DNA of 64,000 nt from JAJRRS01 sp965230275 (GCA_965230275.1 CBDDKO010000002.1:1922001-1986000), one strand, 5' to 3'. Positions 25,139 to 33,861 are shown, counted from the first letter of the stretch. Translations and numbers: made by a program. The notes: a model not told the origin generated them from the sequence alone.

Positions 25139-27268
25139 TTATCCGACATGTGCGGGCAGGTAGTAGTTCTGGGTGTACTCGCCGACCATGCGGTTGGTGT
25201 TGAACGTGCCGGGGACGGTCTTCATGGAATTGGCCATGACCTTGATCCACTTGGCGGGCAACCCGGCGCGGTTGCGGGTGTAGAACATCGGGACGATGGT
25301 GTTTTCAAGCAAGGTGTACAGGCAGTCGGCGTCGTAGGCGTTCTGTTTCGCCAGGCTCTTGTACTCCCGGCCGTCGCCGATGGCCCAGCCGTTGCGTTTG
25401 TTGTAGCCCTCGGGCCACCAGCCGTCGAGCACGGACAGGTTCACCCCGCCGTGCAGCGGCGGCTTCATCCCGCTGGTGCCGGACGCTTCCATCGGGCGCA
25501 GCGGATTGTTCAGCCAGATATCGCAGCCGCTGGTGAGCATCCGGCCGACCTGCATGTCGTAGTTCTCGATCACGGCGACGCGGCCCTTGAAGCCGGCCTT
25601 CTTGGCGTGCTTGACGATGGTCTGCAAAAACGCCTGGCCGTCGGCGTCGGCGGGGTGGGCCTTGCCGGCGAAGATCAGCTGCACGGGCCGTTTGTCGTCG
25701 CCGAGGATCTTCATCAGGCGCTTGGCGTCACGGAAAATCAGCGGGGCGCGTTTGTAAGTGGCGAAGCGTCGGGCGAAGCCGATGGTCAGCGCGTTTTCAT
25801 CGAGCATGTTTTCCGCATCGATGACGGCCTTGGCGTCGCCGCCGTGACGGACGGCCTGCTCGACCAGGCGCTGCCGCGCGAACCGGACCAGCCGGCGACG
25901 CAGCACACTGCGCAGCTCCCAGATCGCCTCGGCGGGGATCTTGTCGGCCTTGGACCAGGGGTCATCGAACGCGCCGATGTCGTTGACCTTCGGCTTGATG
26001 TGCTTGGCGTAGAACGGCTGGGCCTCGGGGGCGAGCCAGGTCTGGAAGTGTACGCCGTTGGTGATGTGGCCGATCGGGACGTCCTTGGGTTTCTTGGCGT
26101 CGAAGACCTTCTGCCACATTTCGCGGGATACCTCGCCGTGCAGTTTCGCGACGCCGTTGGCGCGTCGGCTCAGTCGCAGGGCGAGCGCGGTCATGCACAT
26201 CGGGGCTTTCTTGTTGCCGACGTCCTCGCTGCCCAGGTCCATGACACGCTGCAGGCTCAGGCCGGTGCCGCGCAAGAGCGGCTTGAGGTACTTGGCGGTG
26301 AGCGCGGGGCTGAAGCGGTCGTGGCCTGCCGGGACGGGCGTGTGGGTGGTGAAGACGGTGTGCCTGGCGACCGCGTTGACGGCGGAATCCACGTCCATCT
26401 TCTTGCTGGTCAGGTCGGTGACGCACTTGATCGGGGCGAAGGCGGCGTGGCCTTCGTTCAGGTGCAGCACGGTGAAGTCCAGGCCCACAGCCTCGAGTGC
26501 CATCACGCCGCCGACGCCTAGCAGCACTTCCTGGCGGATGCGTGTTTCGTTATTGCCGCCGTAGAGATGCGCGGTGATCTTGCGGTCGGCGGGCTTGTTC
26601 TCGGGCAGGTCGGTATCCAGCAGGTAGAGCGCGATACGGCCGACGTCGGCGCGCCAGACCTTGACCTTGACCTTGCTGCCGGCGAGGTTGAGTGTGAAGC
26701 GCTTCTTAGTATCAGTAACGGCAAGCTTGCTGAAGTCGTAGGTCGGGTAGATGGCGCGGGTCGCGCCGTCGGGCTCGATCTCCTGGCGGTAGTAGCCGTG
26801 GCGGTAGAGCAGGCCGACACCGGTCAGGGGCGTGCCGATATCCGACGCGCTTTTGAGATGGTCGCCTGCGAGCACACCCAGACCGCCGGAGTAGATCGGC
26901 AGCGATTCGTGCAGGGCGAACTCAGCGCTGAAGTAGGCAACGCGCATCTTCCTCTGCGACGCGGTGGCGGTGCGCTTAAACCAGGTGTTGGTTGCCTTGA
27001 GATACGCGGCGAGCTCTTTCTCGCGCGCGGTCAGTCGGGCGATGAAGTCGGCGTCCGTCTTGAGTTGATCCAGCCGGTGCTTGGGAAGCTGGTCGATGAC
27101 CTTCAGCGGGTTGCGTTCGGTCGCTTCCCAGAGCGTGGGTTCGAGCGAAGCGAAGAGGCGCTGCGTGTCGGCGTCCCATGTCCAGCGCAGGTTCATGGCC
27201 AGGTTCTTGAGTCGCTGGGCGACGTTAACCGGTTTAACAGTGTTGCGCTTGGTCGTCTTCTTAGCCAT
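25139..27268 (-). CDS. glgP: Alpha-glucan (glycogen/maltodextrin) phosphorylase
   Basis: The GT35 enzyme releases glucose-1-phosphate from alpha-1,4-glucan ends. The 709-residue length and N-terminal region with AQRLKNLAMNLRWTWD fit the short bacterial/Thermus-type group with a DUF3417-like start. Visible motifs are GGLGVLAGDHLKSASD, HLNEGHAAF, TTHTPVPAGHDRF, and EASGTSGMK, where Lys602 should hold PLP. MalQ lies 84 bases upstream on the same strand, an arrangement that couples debranching-free maltodextrin disproportionation with phosphorolysis. The 3-prime side carries a heptamer array instead of a clear terminator. Confidence 0.95.
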   Translation of the reverse strand: MAKKTTKRNTVKPVNVAQRLKNLAMNLRWTWDADTQRLFASLEPTLWEATERNPLKVIDQLPKHRLDQLKTDADFIARLTAREKELAAYLKATNTWFKRTATASQRKMRVAYFSAEFALHESLPIYSGGLGVLAGDHLKSASDIGTPLTGVGLLYRHGYYRQEIEPDGATRAIYPTYDFSKLAVTDTKKRFTLNLAGSKVKVKVWRADVGRIALYLLDTDLPENKPADRKITAHLYGGNNETRIRQEVLLGVGGVMALEAVGLDFTVLHLNEGHAAFAPIKCVTDLTSKKMDVDSAVNAVARHTVFTTHTPVPAGHDRFSPALTAKYLKPLLRGTGLSLQRVMDLGSEDVGNKKAPMCMTALALRLSRRANGVAKLHGEVSREMWQKVFDAKKPKDVPIGHITNGVHFQTWLAPEAQPFYAKHIKPKVNDIGAFDDPWSKADKIPAEAIWELRSVLRRRLVRFARQRLVEQAVRHGGDAKAVIDAENMLDENALTIGFARRFATYKRAPLIFRDAKRLMKILGDDKRPVQLIFAGKAHPADADGQAFLQTIVKHAKKAGFKGRVAVIENYDMQVGRMLTSGCDIWLNNPLRPMEASGTSGMKPPLHGGVNLSVLDGWWPEGYNKRNGWAIGDGREYKSLAKQNAYDADCLYTLLENTIVPMFYTRNRAGLPAKWIKVMANSMKTVPGTFNTNRMVGEYTQNYYLPAHVG

Positions 27269-27352
27269 GATTGCATTTCCGTATGAATGTTAAAGGGGGC
27301 GCGGTGTGCGGAGGGTGTCTTGATCAGATTGCGAATTACGATCGCGGTGGGT

Positions 27353-28873
27353 TCAAGCTCGTGCGTAGAGCAGGGTTTGTTCAGCGAGCCATTTGGCGTG
27401 TGACTTTTTCAGTTGTAGAGGCTTGAGCCGCCAGGCCCAGTTGCCCTTGGTCGTGCCGGGGACGTTCATGCGTGCCTTGCCGTCCAGGCCCAGCAGGTCC
27501 TGGATGGGGAAGATAGCGGTATCTGCCGGAGAACTCAATGCCAGCCTGATTAAATCATGGTGGATGGTCTTGGCGGCCCCGCCGGTGAAGGCCAGGGCAC
27601 GCTGCCGCTCGCTGGGCCTGCCGCCCCGTGATTTGCGGTCGGCCTGGGCGAACCAGCCGTGGACGGTGTCGTTGTCGTGGGTGCCGGTATAGACGACGCT
27701 GGCCGGGGGGTAGTTGTGCGGGGCGTGGTAGCTGTCGTCCTGGCCGAAGGCGTGCTGGATGATCCGCATGCCGGGGAAGGCGTATTTATCACGCAGCGCG
27801 GCGGCTTCCGGGGTGAGCAGGCCCAGGTCCTCGGCGATGATCGGGACGCTGCCGAGCCTGCGTTTAAGCGTGGTGAACAGCTCGTCGCCGGGCGTCTTGC
27901 GCCACCTGCCTCGCTTGGCGTTCTTGTGATGAGCGGGGACCTCCCAGTACCGAGCGAAGCCCAGGAAGTGATCAATCCGGGCGGCGTCGAACTGGTAGAG
28001 GCATTGGCGGAAGCGCTGGACCCACCATTCGTAACGCTCGGTCTTGTGCTTGGGCCAGTCATACAGCGGGTGCTTCCAGAGCTGCCCGATCGCGCTGAAG
28101 GCGTCGGGCGCGGCGCCGGAGATGACCTTCGGCGTGCCGTCGGCCTTGAGCCGGAACAGTTCCGAGTGCGCCCAGACGTCGCAGCTGTCGTGTGCGACAA
28201 AGATCGGGATGTCGCCGATCAGGCCGATGCCCTGCTTGTTGCAGTACTTCTTAAGCGCCATCCACTGCTTGTCGAACTGGTACTGCAGGAAGATGCAGTA
28301 ATCGATCTTCTCCGCCAGGCCGGCCCGCGCGTCATCGATGTCGGCTTTGCGGCGCTTGCGCAAGCCCGCCGGCCACTTCCACCACTGCCGATTACGGTTG
28401 GCGTGGAGCAAGGCGCAGAACAGCGACCAGTCGTCCAGCCAATCCTTGTGCTTTGCCTTGAACCTGTCCACCGCGGTGCGCGAGCGTTTGGGCTTGTCAC
28501 GGAACCGATCGAACGCCAGCTGCAGCAGCGGTTCGCGGAGCTTGCGGATCTCTTTGTAATCGACCCTGTTGTGATCGATGCCCTTGAAGGGCTTGATCTC
28601 GGCGCGGGTGAGCAGGCCGTCTTCGTGGAGTTTGTGAAGGCTGATGAGGATGGGATCGCCGGAGAACGCGGAGAAGGTGCTGTACGGGCAGCCGTGCTTG
28701 TCCGCCGGGTTGATCGGCAGCATCTGCCACCAGCGCTGCCTGGCGTCAGCGAGGAAGTCGGCGAAGCGGTAAGCGTCCGGCCCCAGGTCGCCGCAGCCGT
28801 ACGGCCCGGTCAGCGAGGTCGGGTGCAGCAAGAGGCCGCTGGCTCGTTGTTGAAAAGGGTTTTTGTCGCTCAA
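27353..28873 (-). CDS. malQ: 4-alpha-glucanotransferase (amylomaltase)
   Basis: The GH77 enzyme moves glucan segments between maltodextrins. The 506 residues show RASGLLLHPTSLTGPYGCGDLG, RWWQMLPINPAD, the nucleophile Asp in ARIDHFLGF, acid/base Glu in IIAEDLG and the third acid in GTHDNDTVHGW. The start is TTG, with GGAG about 12 bases upstream. It precedes glgP in a probable two-gene operon for storage glucan breakdown or remodelling. Length and motifs are standard. Confidence 0.95.
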   Translation of the reverse strand: MSDKNPFQQRASGLLLHPTSLTGPYGCGDLGPDAYRFADFLADARQRWWQMLPINPADKHGCPYSTFSAFSGDPILISLHKLHEDGLLTRAEIKPFKGIDHNRVDYKEIRKLREPLLQLAFDRFRDKPKRSRTAVDRFKAKHKDWLDDWSLFCALLHANRNRQWWKWPAGLRKRRKADIDDARAGLAEKIDYCIFLQYQFDKQWMALKKYCNKQGIGLIGDIPIFVAHDSCDVWAHSELFRLKADGTPKVISGAAPDAFSAIGQLWKHPLYDWPKHKTERYEWWVQRFRQCLYQFDAARIDHFLGFARYWEVPAHHKNAKRGRWRKTPGDELFTTLKRRLGSVPIIAEDLGLLTPEAAALRDKYAFPGMRIIQHAFGQDDSYHAPHNYPPASVVYTGTHDNDTVHGWFAQADRKSRGGRPSERQRALAFTGGAAKTIHHDLIRLALSSPADTAIFPIQDLLGLDGKARMNVPGTTKGNWAWRLKPLQLKKSHAKWLAEQTLLYARA

Positions 28874-29016
28874 AAGCCACCACTCCAGGTCTACGCCGTC
28901 GCCGGCATGAGCATCACAGGATAGCGGTAACCCGGTGAATCACCAACCCCCACACGCCCGCGATCCGGGTTACAATCCGCCCGGCGGCAGACACATCAAC
29001 CACCTGGAGATCACCC

Positions 29017-29142
29017 ATGGATCGGGGAACCCTGTTACTCATCATCGCTCTACTCACCGCTCAGCTGAACGCATTCGGTCAGGCGTCCAACGCGCCCGAA
29101 ACTGCAGAAAGTGATGAGGCCACCGAGGTCGAGACCGAGTAG
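29017..29142 (+). CDS. Small secreted peptide (41 residues)
   Basis: The reading frame starts ATG at 29017 with CTGGAG nicely spaced upstream. It encodes MDRGTLLLIIALLTAQLNAFGQ, a signal peptide, followed by an acidic 18-residue tail (ASNAPETAESDEATEVETE). Divergent placement from malQ, a good ribosome site and the sharp signal/tail composition argue for a real gene. A MITE copy starts one base after its TAG. Function unknown. Confidence 0.6.
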   Translation: MDRGTLLLIIALLTAQLNAFGQASNAPETAESDEATEVETE

Positions 29143-29143
29143 T

Positions 29144-29285
29144 TAGAGCAAGCACAATCCAACTGTAGCGGGTGCGACACCTTGTCTGCGCAGCAGCAAA
29201 GTGTGCGGTGGGGCGAACACACCTTGCCCTTCGGGACAAAGTGTGGCACCCATAAACGCTACGTATGGGTTGTAATCGCCCGAGT
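29144..29285. mobile_element. MITE-like palindromic element, copy 2 (degenerate)
   Basis: It starts TTAGAGCAAGCACAATCCAAC followed by TGTAGCGGGTG and contains GCCCTTCGGGACAAAGTGTGGCACCC and ACGCTACGTATGGGTTG, matching copy 1 at 5834-5970 along its length. The right terminus has drifted. Like copy 1 it lies at the stop codon of a plus-strand gene. Confidence 0.65.
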
Positions 29286-29298
29286 GTGTAGATATCAG

Positions 29299-30339
29299 TT
29301 AAGCCAGCGCCCCGGTGCAGCTTGAGCCAGCCCCGGCGGTGCAGCCGAAGCAGTGGGCCCCGGTCCGGATCGATCGGCCGATCAGCTCGTCGGGCGTGTA
29401 GTCCCAGAGCTTGCGGCAGCCGGCTTCCACGGCAAGCTCCTCGCCCTCCGTGCCGTCGATCGGCATGACCAACATCTGATTGAAGTCGCAGTCGTACACA
29501 CCGCCCTGCCAGCCGACGCTGACCAGGCTCCGGCACATGACGCCATCAACGTTCGCCGGGTTGTGGGCGTCGATAAGTTTGGTCATGTAGCCGGCATAGG
29601 CCCCGTCGCGCTTCAACGCGTGCTCGAAGCGTTTGATCGGCATGTTGGTGATGGTCCAGAGTTTGTTGAACTCGATGCCGAAGTGTTCGCTGAGGTGTTT
29701 CTTGTAGTCGGCTTCGAGGGCTTCCTGTGCCGGGGGCAGGCCGTAGCCCACCGGGTTGTAGACCAGGTCCAGCCGCAGGCCCGTGCCGGGTCGGCCGTAG
29801 CCGTGTTGATTCAGCAGCTGCAGGGCCTGGACCGAGCCGTCGAACACGCCCTTGCCCCGCTGCTTATCGACGTTGTCTTCCAGGTAGCAAGGCAAGCTGG
29901 CGGACACCTCGACCTTGTGCTCAGCAAGGAAGCCGGCCAGGTCTTCGTAGCCCGGCTCGAGCAGGATCGTCAGGTTGCAGCGGTCGATCACGTGCAGGCC
30001 GAGCTCGCGGATGGCCACGACCAGCTCGCGGAAGTGCGGGTTCATCTCGGGGGCCCCGCCGGTCAGGTCCACGACCTCGATGCCTAGTTCGTCCTTGTAT
30101 CGCTTCAGCCAGCCGAGGATCTTGTCCATCGTCTGGCGGGTCATGATCTCCGTGCGGGTCGGGCCGGCCTCGACGTGGCAGTGGTGACACGCCAGGTTGC
30201 ACATCTTCCCGATATTGATCTGCAGCGTGGTGAGCGAGCCGCGCGACAGCGTCTGCCCATCGTCGCTTAGACGATCGGCAAACAGACACGCCCAGGCGGG
30301 GTCGGCGTCGGCCAGCTGCAGCGGGAGGTCCTGAGTCAT
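29299..30339 (-). CDS. arsS: Arsenosugar biosynthesis radical SAM protein ArsS-like
   Basis: The 346-residue enzyme has the radical SAM cluster CNLACHHC (Cys47, Cys51, Cys54) preceded by TLQINIGKM. It has the GG(A)PE-like VDLTGGAPEMNPHF, the NLTILLEPGYEDL segment and a C-terminal Cys-rich end (CFGCTAGAGSSCTGA), all typical of the DUF3641/ArsS family. Characterised members add the 5-deoxyadenosyl group to methylated arsenic. The normal partner arsM is not nearby. The start at 30339 is chosen because family similarity begins there; a long upstream extension is not supported. An aldo/keto reductase is divergent, 123 bases away. Confidence 0.9.
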   Translation of the reverse strand: MTQDLPLQLADADPAWACLFADRLSDDGQTLSRGSLTTLQINIGKMCNLACHHCHVEAGPTRTEIMTRQTMDKILGWLKRYKDELGIEVVDLTGGAPEMNPHFRELVVAIRELGLHVIDRCNLTILLEPGYEDLAGFLAEHKVEVSASLPCYLEDNVDKQRGKGVFDGSVQALQLLNQHGYGRPGTGLRLDLVYNPVGYGLPPAQEALEADYKKHLSEHFGIEFNKLWTITNMPIKRFEHALKRDGAYAGYMTKLIDAHNPANVDGVMCRSLVSVGWQGGVYDCDFNQMLVMPIDGTEGEELAVEAGCRKLWDYTPDELIGRSIRTGAHCFGCTAGAGSSCTGALA

Positions 30340-30462
30340 AGGGCCTGATTCTAGCGGCATATTCAACCAACCCACGAAAATCGCTGAATATTCCCGATCG
30401 GGCAAGATCGCTGGGGTCAGCGGGGTTACAATCCGCCGGGCCATTTTCAACAGTGGGAGCAT

Positions 30463-31317
30463 ATGATGGAAAGACGCCAACTCGGTCAGACGGACCTGCA
30501 GCCGACCGTCCTGGGCTTCGGCGGGGTAGTGGTGATGATGGAATCTCAGGACGAGGCCAACCGCGCCGTCGCCGAGGCCTTCGACCTGGGCATCCGCTAC
30601 TACGATGTCGCGCCGCAGTACGGCGACGCCCAACAGCGCATGGGCCCGGCGCTCAAGCCCTACCGTGACGACGTCATGCTCGCCTGTAAGACCCTGGAGC
30701 GCACCGCCGAGGGGGCAAGGCGCGAACTCGACGACTCACTGACCAAGCTCTGCACCGACCGGTTCGACCTCTACCAGATGCACGCGGTCAGCAGCATGGA
30801 CGAGGCGAAGCAGCTGCTCGCCCCCGGCGGCGCGATCGAGGCGTTCCACGAAGCACGCGAGGCCGGCAAGGCCCGCTACATCGGGTTCAGCGCCCACGAC
30901 CAGGACGCGGCGCTTCACCTGATCGGGTCGGGCCTGTTCGACTCAGTCCTGTTTCCGTTCAACTACATCGCCATGAACAAGGCCAACTTCGGCCCGGCCG
31001 TGCTGGACGCGGCGAACCTGCAAGGCATGGGCATCCTGGCGCTCAAGGCCATGGCCCGGACCCGAATCGAGGAAGGCAAAGAACGGTCCCACGCCAAGTG
31101 CTGGTACCGGCCGGAGGATCGGCCGGAGGTGGCGCATTGGCTGCTGCGGTACACGCTGAACCTCCCCGGCGTCACCGCCACGATCCCGCCGGGCGACCCG
31201 GGCTTGTTCAAGACGTCCCTGAGCTTCGCAGACGACCTCGGCCCGCTGTCCGAGCAGGAACTGGCCCAACTGGAAGAGGCCGTCACCGAAGCCCAGCCGC
31301 TCTTCCCGATGACCTAG
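30463..31317 (+). CDS. Aldo/keto reductase
   Basis: The 284-residue TIM-barrel NADPH oxidoreductase shows the catalytic tetrad Asp48 (YYDVAPQYG), Tyr53, Lys76 (LACKT) and His107 (LYQMH). RRQLGQTDLQPTVLGFGG is the usual N-terminus. It is shorter than the common 310-330 residues and belongs to the group often annotated as predicted oxidoreductases of the aryl-alcohol type. GGGAG precedes the ATG. The substrate is unknown. A REP-like pair starts 9 bases after the stop. Confidence 0.92.
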   Translation: MMERRQLGQTDLQPTVLGFGGVVVMMESQDEANRAVAEAFDLGIRYYDVAPQYGDAQQRMGPALKPYRDDVMLACKTLERTAEGARRELDDSLTKLCTDRFDLYQMHAVSSMDEAKQLLAPGGAIEAFHEAREAGKARYIGFSAHDQDAALHLIGSGLFDSVLFPFNYIAMNKANFGPAVLDAANLQGMGILALKAMARTRIEEGKERSHAKCWYRPEDRPEVAHWLLRYTLNLPGVTATIPPGDPGLFKTSLSFADDLGPLSEQELAQLEEAVTEAQPLFPMT

Positions 31318-31325
31318 CGCGGTGA

Positions 31326-31400
31326 CGCGCGGATCTGCGATCCGCCGCTAAACACGGAGAATTACCCCCCCCGTTTAGCGGGCGATCGCAGATCGCCGTG
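31326..31400. repeat. REP-like inverted pair, copy 2 (3-prime flank of the RAYT gene)
   Basis: The units face inward: CGCGCGGATCTGCGATCCGCCGCTAAAC at the left, then after 19 bases GTTTAGCGGGCGATCGCAGATCGCCGTG. It ends 10 bases from the RAYT stop codon. Order and orientation are the same as copy 3 on the other side of the gene. Confidence 0.9.
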
Positions 31401-31409
31401 TGATCCCAC

Positions 31410-31976
31410 CTATGCCACATACGGCACCACGAACTTCCAGCGCTGCCGTGGCAAGCCATCCTTAACCGGGTTGTCATTCACGTACCGGATCGCTCGCTCC
31501 ACAGCGGCGCTGTCATTGAGGTACACCTTCCATAACCCCCGCGCCCAAGGCGATGGCGGATCGATCCTAAAACCCTCGTCACGCAATCTCGTTGTCGCGG
31601 CCTGCTTCAAACGCCGAACGATCTGCTCGATCGTGTAGTGGTGTCGTCCGATGACCAGGTGTGCGTGGTCCGGCATGATCGAGAAGGCATGGATACGGTA
31701 GCTCGACACCTCGGCGGCCTCGGCAAAGGCACGACCGACGCATTGGGCCATCCGGCCGGTGAATCGCACGGGCTTGTGGCGTAATGCCTGCTTGGCCCGC
31801 TGCCTTTGGGCGCGGTCGTGTGCCAGCCCGGCAACGGACCGGCGGGTATCGGTCTTGGTCGCCTTGCCGTGACGCACTAATTCGTATCGGCGGACAAAGT
31901 CGGACCATGAGCCCCGGGGGTCGTTCGGAAGCCAGAATCCATAGGCCGAGACAATAACGTGATATGCCCGGATCAT
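31410..31976 (-). CDS. REP-associated tyrosine transposase (RAYT, Y1/HUH family)
   Basis: The 188-residue protein has the HUH metal motif at His104/His106 in IMPDHAHLVIG, preceded by YRIHAF. It has the RAYT-type end AIRYVNDNPVKDGL with Tyr165; Tyr152 is another possible nucleophile. The N-terminal FWLPNDPRGSWS segment is common in one planctomycete/proteobacterial branch. Both sides carry REP-like pairs (31326-31400 and 32008-32078) in matching order, which is the hallmark of RAYT loci. These proteins cut and join single-stranded REP DNA. The start at 31976 is set by family similarity; the Shine-Dalgarno is weak. The gene is intact. Confidence 0.92.
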   Translation of the reverse strand: MIRAYHVIVSAYGFWLPNDPRGSWSDFVRRYELVRHGKATKTDTRRSVAGLAHDRAQRQRAKQALRHKPVRFTGRMAQCVGRAFAEAAEVSSYRIHAFSIMPDHAHLVIGRHHYTIEQIVRRLKQAATTRLRDEGFRIDPPSPWARGLWKVYLNDSAAVERAIRYVNDNPVKDGLPRQRWKFVVPYVA

Positions 31977-32007
31977 CGGGAAAATGCTACCATACCGGGC
32001 CCGCAGA

Positions 32008-32078
32008 CGCGCGGATCTGCGATCCGCCGCTAAACGGGGACCGACACAATGTTTAGCGGGCGATCGCAGATCGCCGTG
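32008..32078. repeat. REP-like inverted pair, copy 3 (5-prime flank of the RAYT gene, glyS leader)
   Basis: CGCGCGGATCTGCGATCCGCCGCTAAAC is followed after about 15 bases by GTTTAGCGGGCGATCGCAGATCGCCGTG. It ends 19 bases before the glyS ATG, so any transcript of glyS starting upstream contains two stable hairpins. Confidence 0.9.
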
Positions 32079-32097
32079 TGACTTTTGGAGATACCCC

Positions 32098-33720
32098 ATG
32101 CCCGAGACCGCTACCGTCATCGACCCCGCCACCAAGTCCATGGACGACATCGTCGCGCTGTGCAAGCGCCGCGGCTTCGTCTACCCGGCATCCGAAATCT
32201 ACGGCGGGATCAACGGCTTCTGGGACTACGGCCCGCTGGGCACCGCGCTGAAAAACAACATCCGCGACCACTGGTGGAAACACACCGTCGAGTGCCCCCC
32301 CATCGGCCCCGACGGCGAACCCGTCTCCATCGTCGGGCTCGACTCGTCCATCATCCAGAACCCGCGCACCTGGGAAGCCTCCGGCCACGTCGGCGGTTTC
32401 TCCGATCCGATGGTGGACTGCACGGAAAGCAAGAAACGCTACCGGGCCGATCAAGTAATGGTCTTTGTTTCATGGGATGTCGAAGAAGGTAGCGGTGACG
32501 AGTCTTGTGGTGCTATTGATCGACTTTTTGCATTTAATGAAAACGACGAAAAGTCATTAGCCACTGCTCGAAAGAAGGCCGAAAAGTTAGCGAAAAAACT
32601 TGGGATCAAAGTTGCCAATAATCCAACTGTTTGGCCTCTTACACATCCAGAATTCAAAGGCGCCCATCATCATATTGTTGGCCCGGATACGGAAACACCC
32701 GGCACGCTCACCGAGCCGCGTGAGTTTAACCTGATGTTCGAGACGTTTGTCGGGGCGATCCGCAACGACGATGCCAAGGCGTACCTCCGGCCGGAGACGG
32801 CACAGGGGATTTTCCTGAACTACAAGAACGTGCTGGACACGATGCGAGTCAAGATGCCGTTCGGTATCGCGCAGATCGGTAAATCCTTCCGCAACGAAGT
32901 CACGCCGCGTAACTTCATCTTCCGCAGCCGGGAGTTCGAGCAGATGGAGATGGAATGGTTCTGCGCCCCGGACGAAGCGCCCAAGTGGTACGACTTCTGG
33001 AAGCACGAGCGGATGCGGTGGTGGCAGACGATGGGGATCGCTGAGAGCAACCTGCGCTTCCGCGACCACGACGACGACGAATTGGCACACTACTCGAAGA
33101 TGTGCGTCGATGTGGAATACAAGTACCCCTTCAGCGCCCCGGGCTACGGGGAGCTGGAAGGTGTCGCCCACCGCGGCTGCTTCGACCTCTCTCAGCACCA
33201 GGAACACTCCAAACAGAAGCTGGAGTACTTCGACCAGGAACGGCAGGTCCAGGCCAAGAACGACGGCTTAAGCAAGGAAGAGATCAACGCCAAGAGCAAG
33301 TACATGGCCAACGTCATCGAGCCCGCCAGCGGGCTGACGCGCGGCGTGCTGGTGCTGCTCTGTGAGGCGTTCACGCCGGACGAAACCCGGCCGAGCAAGG
33401 TGTTCATGAAGTTCAAGCCGAAGTTCGCGCCGATCAAGGCGGGCATCTTCCCGCTGGTCAACAAGGACGGCATGCCCGAGGTCGCGCAGAAGCTCTACAT
33501 GGGCCTGCGTGAAAAGTTCACCTGCCAGATCGACGCCAAGCAGAGCATCGGCAAACGCTACGCCCGGATGGACGAAGCGGGGACGCCCTACTGCTTCACG
33601 ATCGACGGCGACACGCTCTCTGATCAGACCGTGACGGTGCGCGACCGTGACAGCCAATCTCAGGAGCGGATCAATCTCGACCAGGTCGAGTCGTTCCTGG
33701 CTGAGAAGATCGGGGAGTAG
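32098..33720 (+). CDS. glyS: Glycyl-tRNA synthetase (dimeric class II type)
   Basis: The 540-residue enzyme charges tRNA-Gly. It opens with MDDIVALCKRRGFVYPASEIYGG and GFWDYGPLG. Class II motifs are clear: TEPREFNLMFET, YLRPETAQGIF, FRNEVTPRNFIFRSREFEQMEMEWF, and motif 3 around EPASGLTRGVL. The anticodon-binding domain ends the protein. TTGGAG precedes the ATG. Residues about 119-198 (32453-32692) are visibly AT-rich and unlike the rest in codon use; they sit where other GlyRS proteins have a short zinc-finger-like insertion, and only one of the usual cysteines (CTESKKRYRAD) is left. The frame stays open, so the gene is probably functional. Confidence 0.95.
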   Translation: MPETATVIDPATKSMDDIVALCKRRGFVYPASEIYGGINGFWDYGPLGTALKNNIRDHWWKHTVECPPIGPDGEPVSIVGLDSSIIQNPRTWEASGHVGGFSDPMVDCTESKKRYRADQVMVFVSWDVEEGSGDESCGAIDRLFAFNENDEKSLATARKKAEKLAKKLGIKVANNPTVWPLTHPEFKGAHHHIVGPDTETPGTLTEPREFNLMFETFVGAIRNDDAKAYLRPETAQGIFLNYKNVLDTMRVKMPFGIAQIGKSFRNEVTPRNFIFRSREFEQMEMEWFCAPDEAPKWYDFWKHERMRWWQTMGIAESNLRFRDHDDDELAHYSKMCVDVEYKYPFSAPGYGELEGVAHRGCFDLSQHQEHSKQKLEYFDQERQVQAKNDGLSKEEINAKSKYMANVIEPASGLTRGVLVLLCEAFTPDETRPSKVFMKFKPKFAPIKAGIFPLVNKDGMPEVAQKLYMGLREKFTCQIDAKQSIGKRYARMDEAGTPYCFTIDGDTLSDQTVTVRDRDSQSQERINLDQVESFLAEKIGE

Positions 33721-33746
33721 GTTGAACCGCGAAGGCGCGAAGAGAT

Positions 33747-33847
33747 TTAGCCACCAATGAACACGAATGAACACGGGTAAGGATGAAGCGAAGAGAGGCC
33801 GGACAGGCTTCCTGATCTGTGTTTATCGGTGTTCATCGGTGGCTTAT
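33747..33847. repeat. Inverted repeat of GATGAACACGG type
   Basis: TTAGCCACCAATGAACACGAATGAACACGGG pairs with the reverse of GTGTTTATCGGTGTTCATCGGTGGCTTA. A closely related element is at 53311-53403. It fills the gap between glyS and the Nudix gene. Confidence 0.75.
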
Positions 33848-33861
33848 TCCGAAAGTCATTG

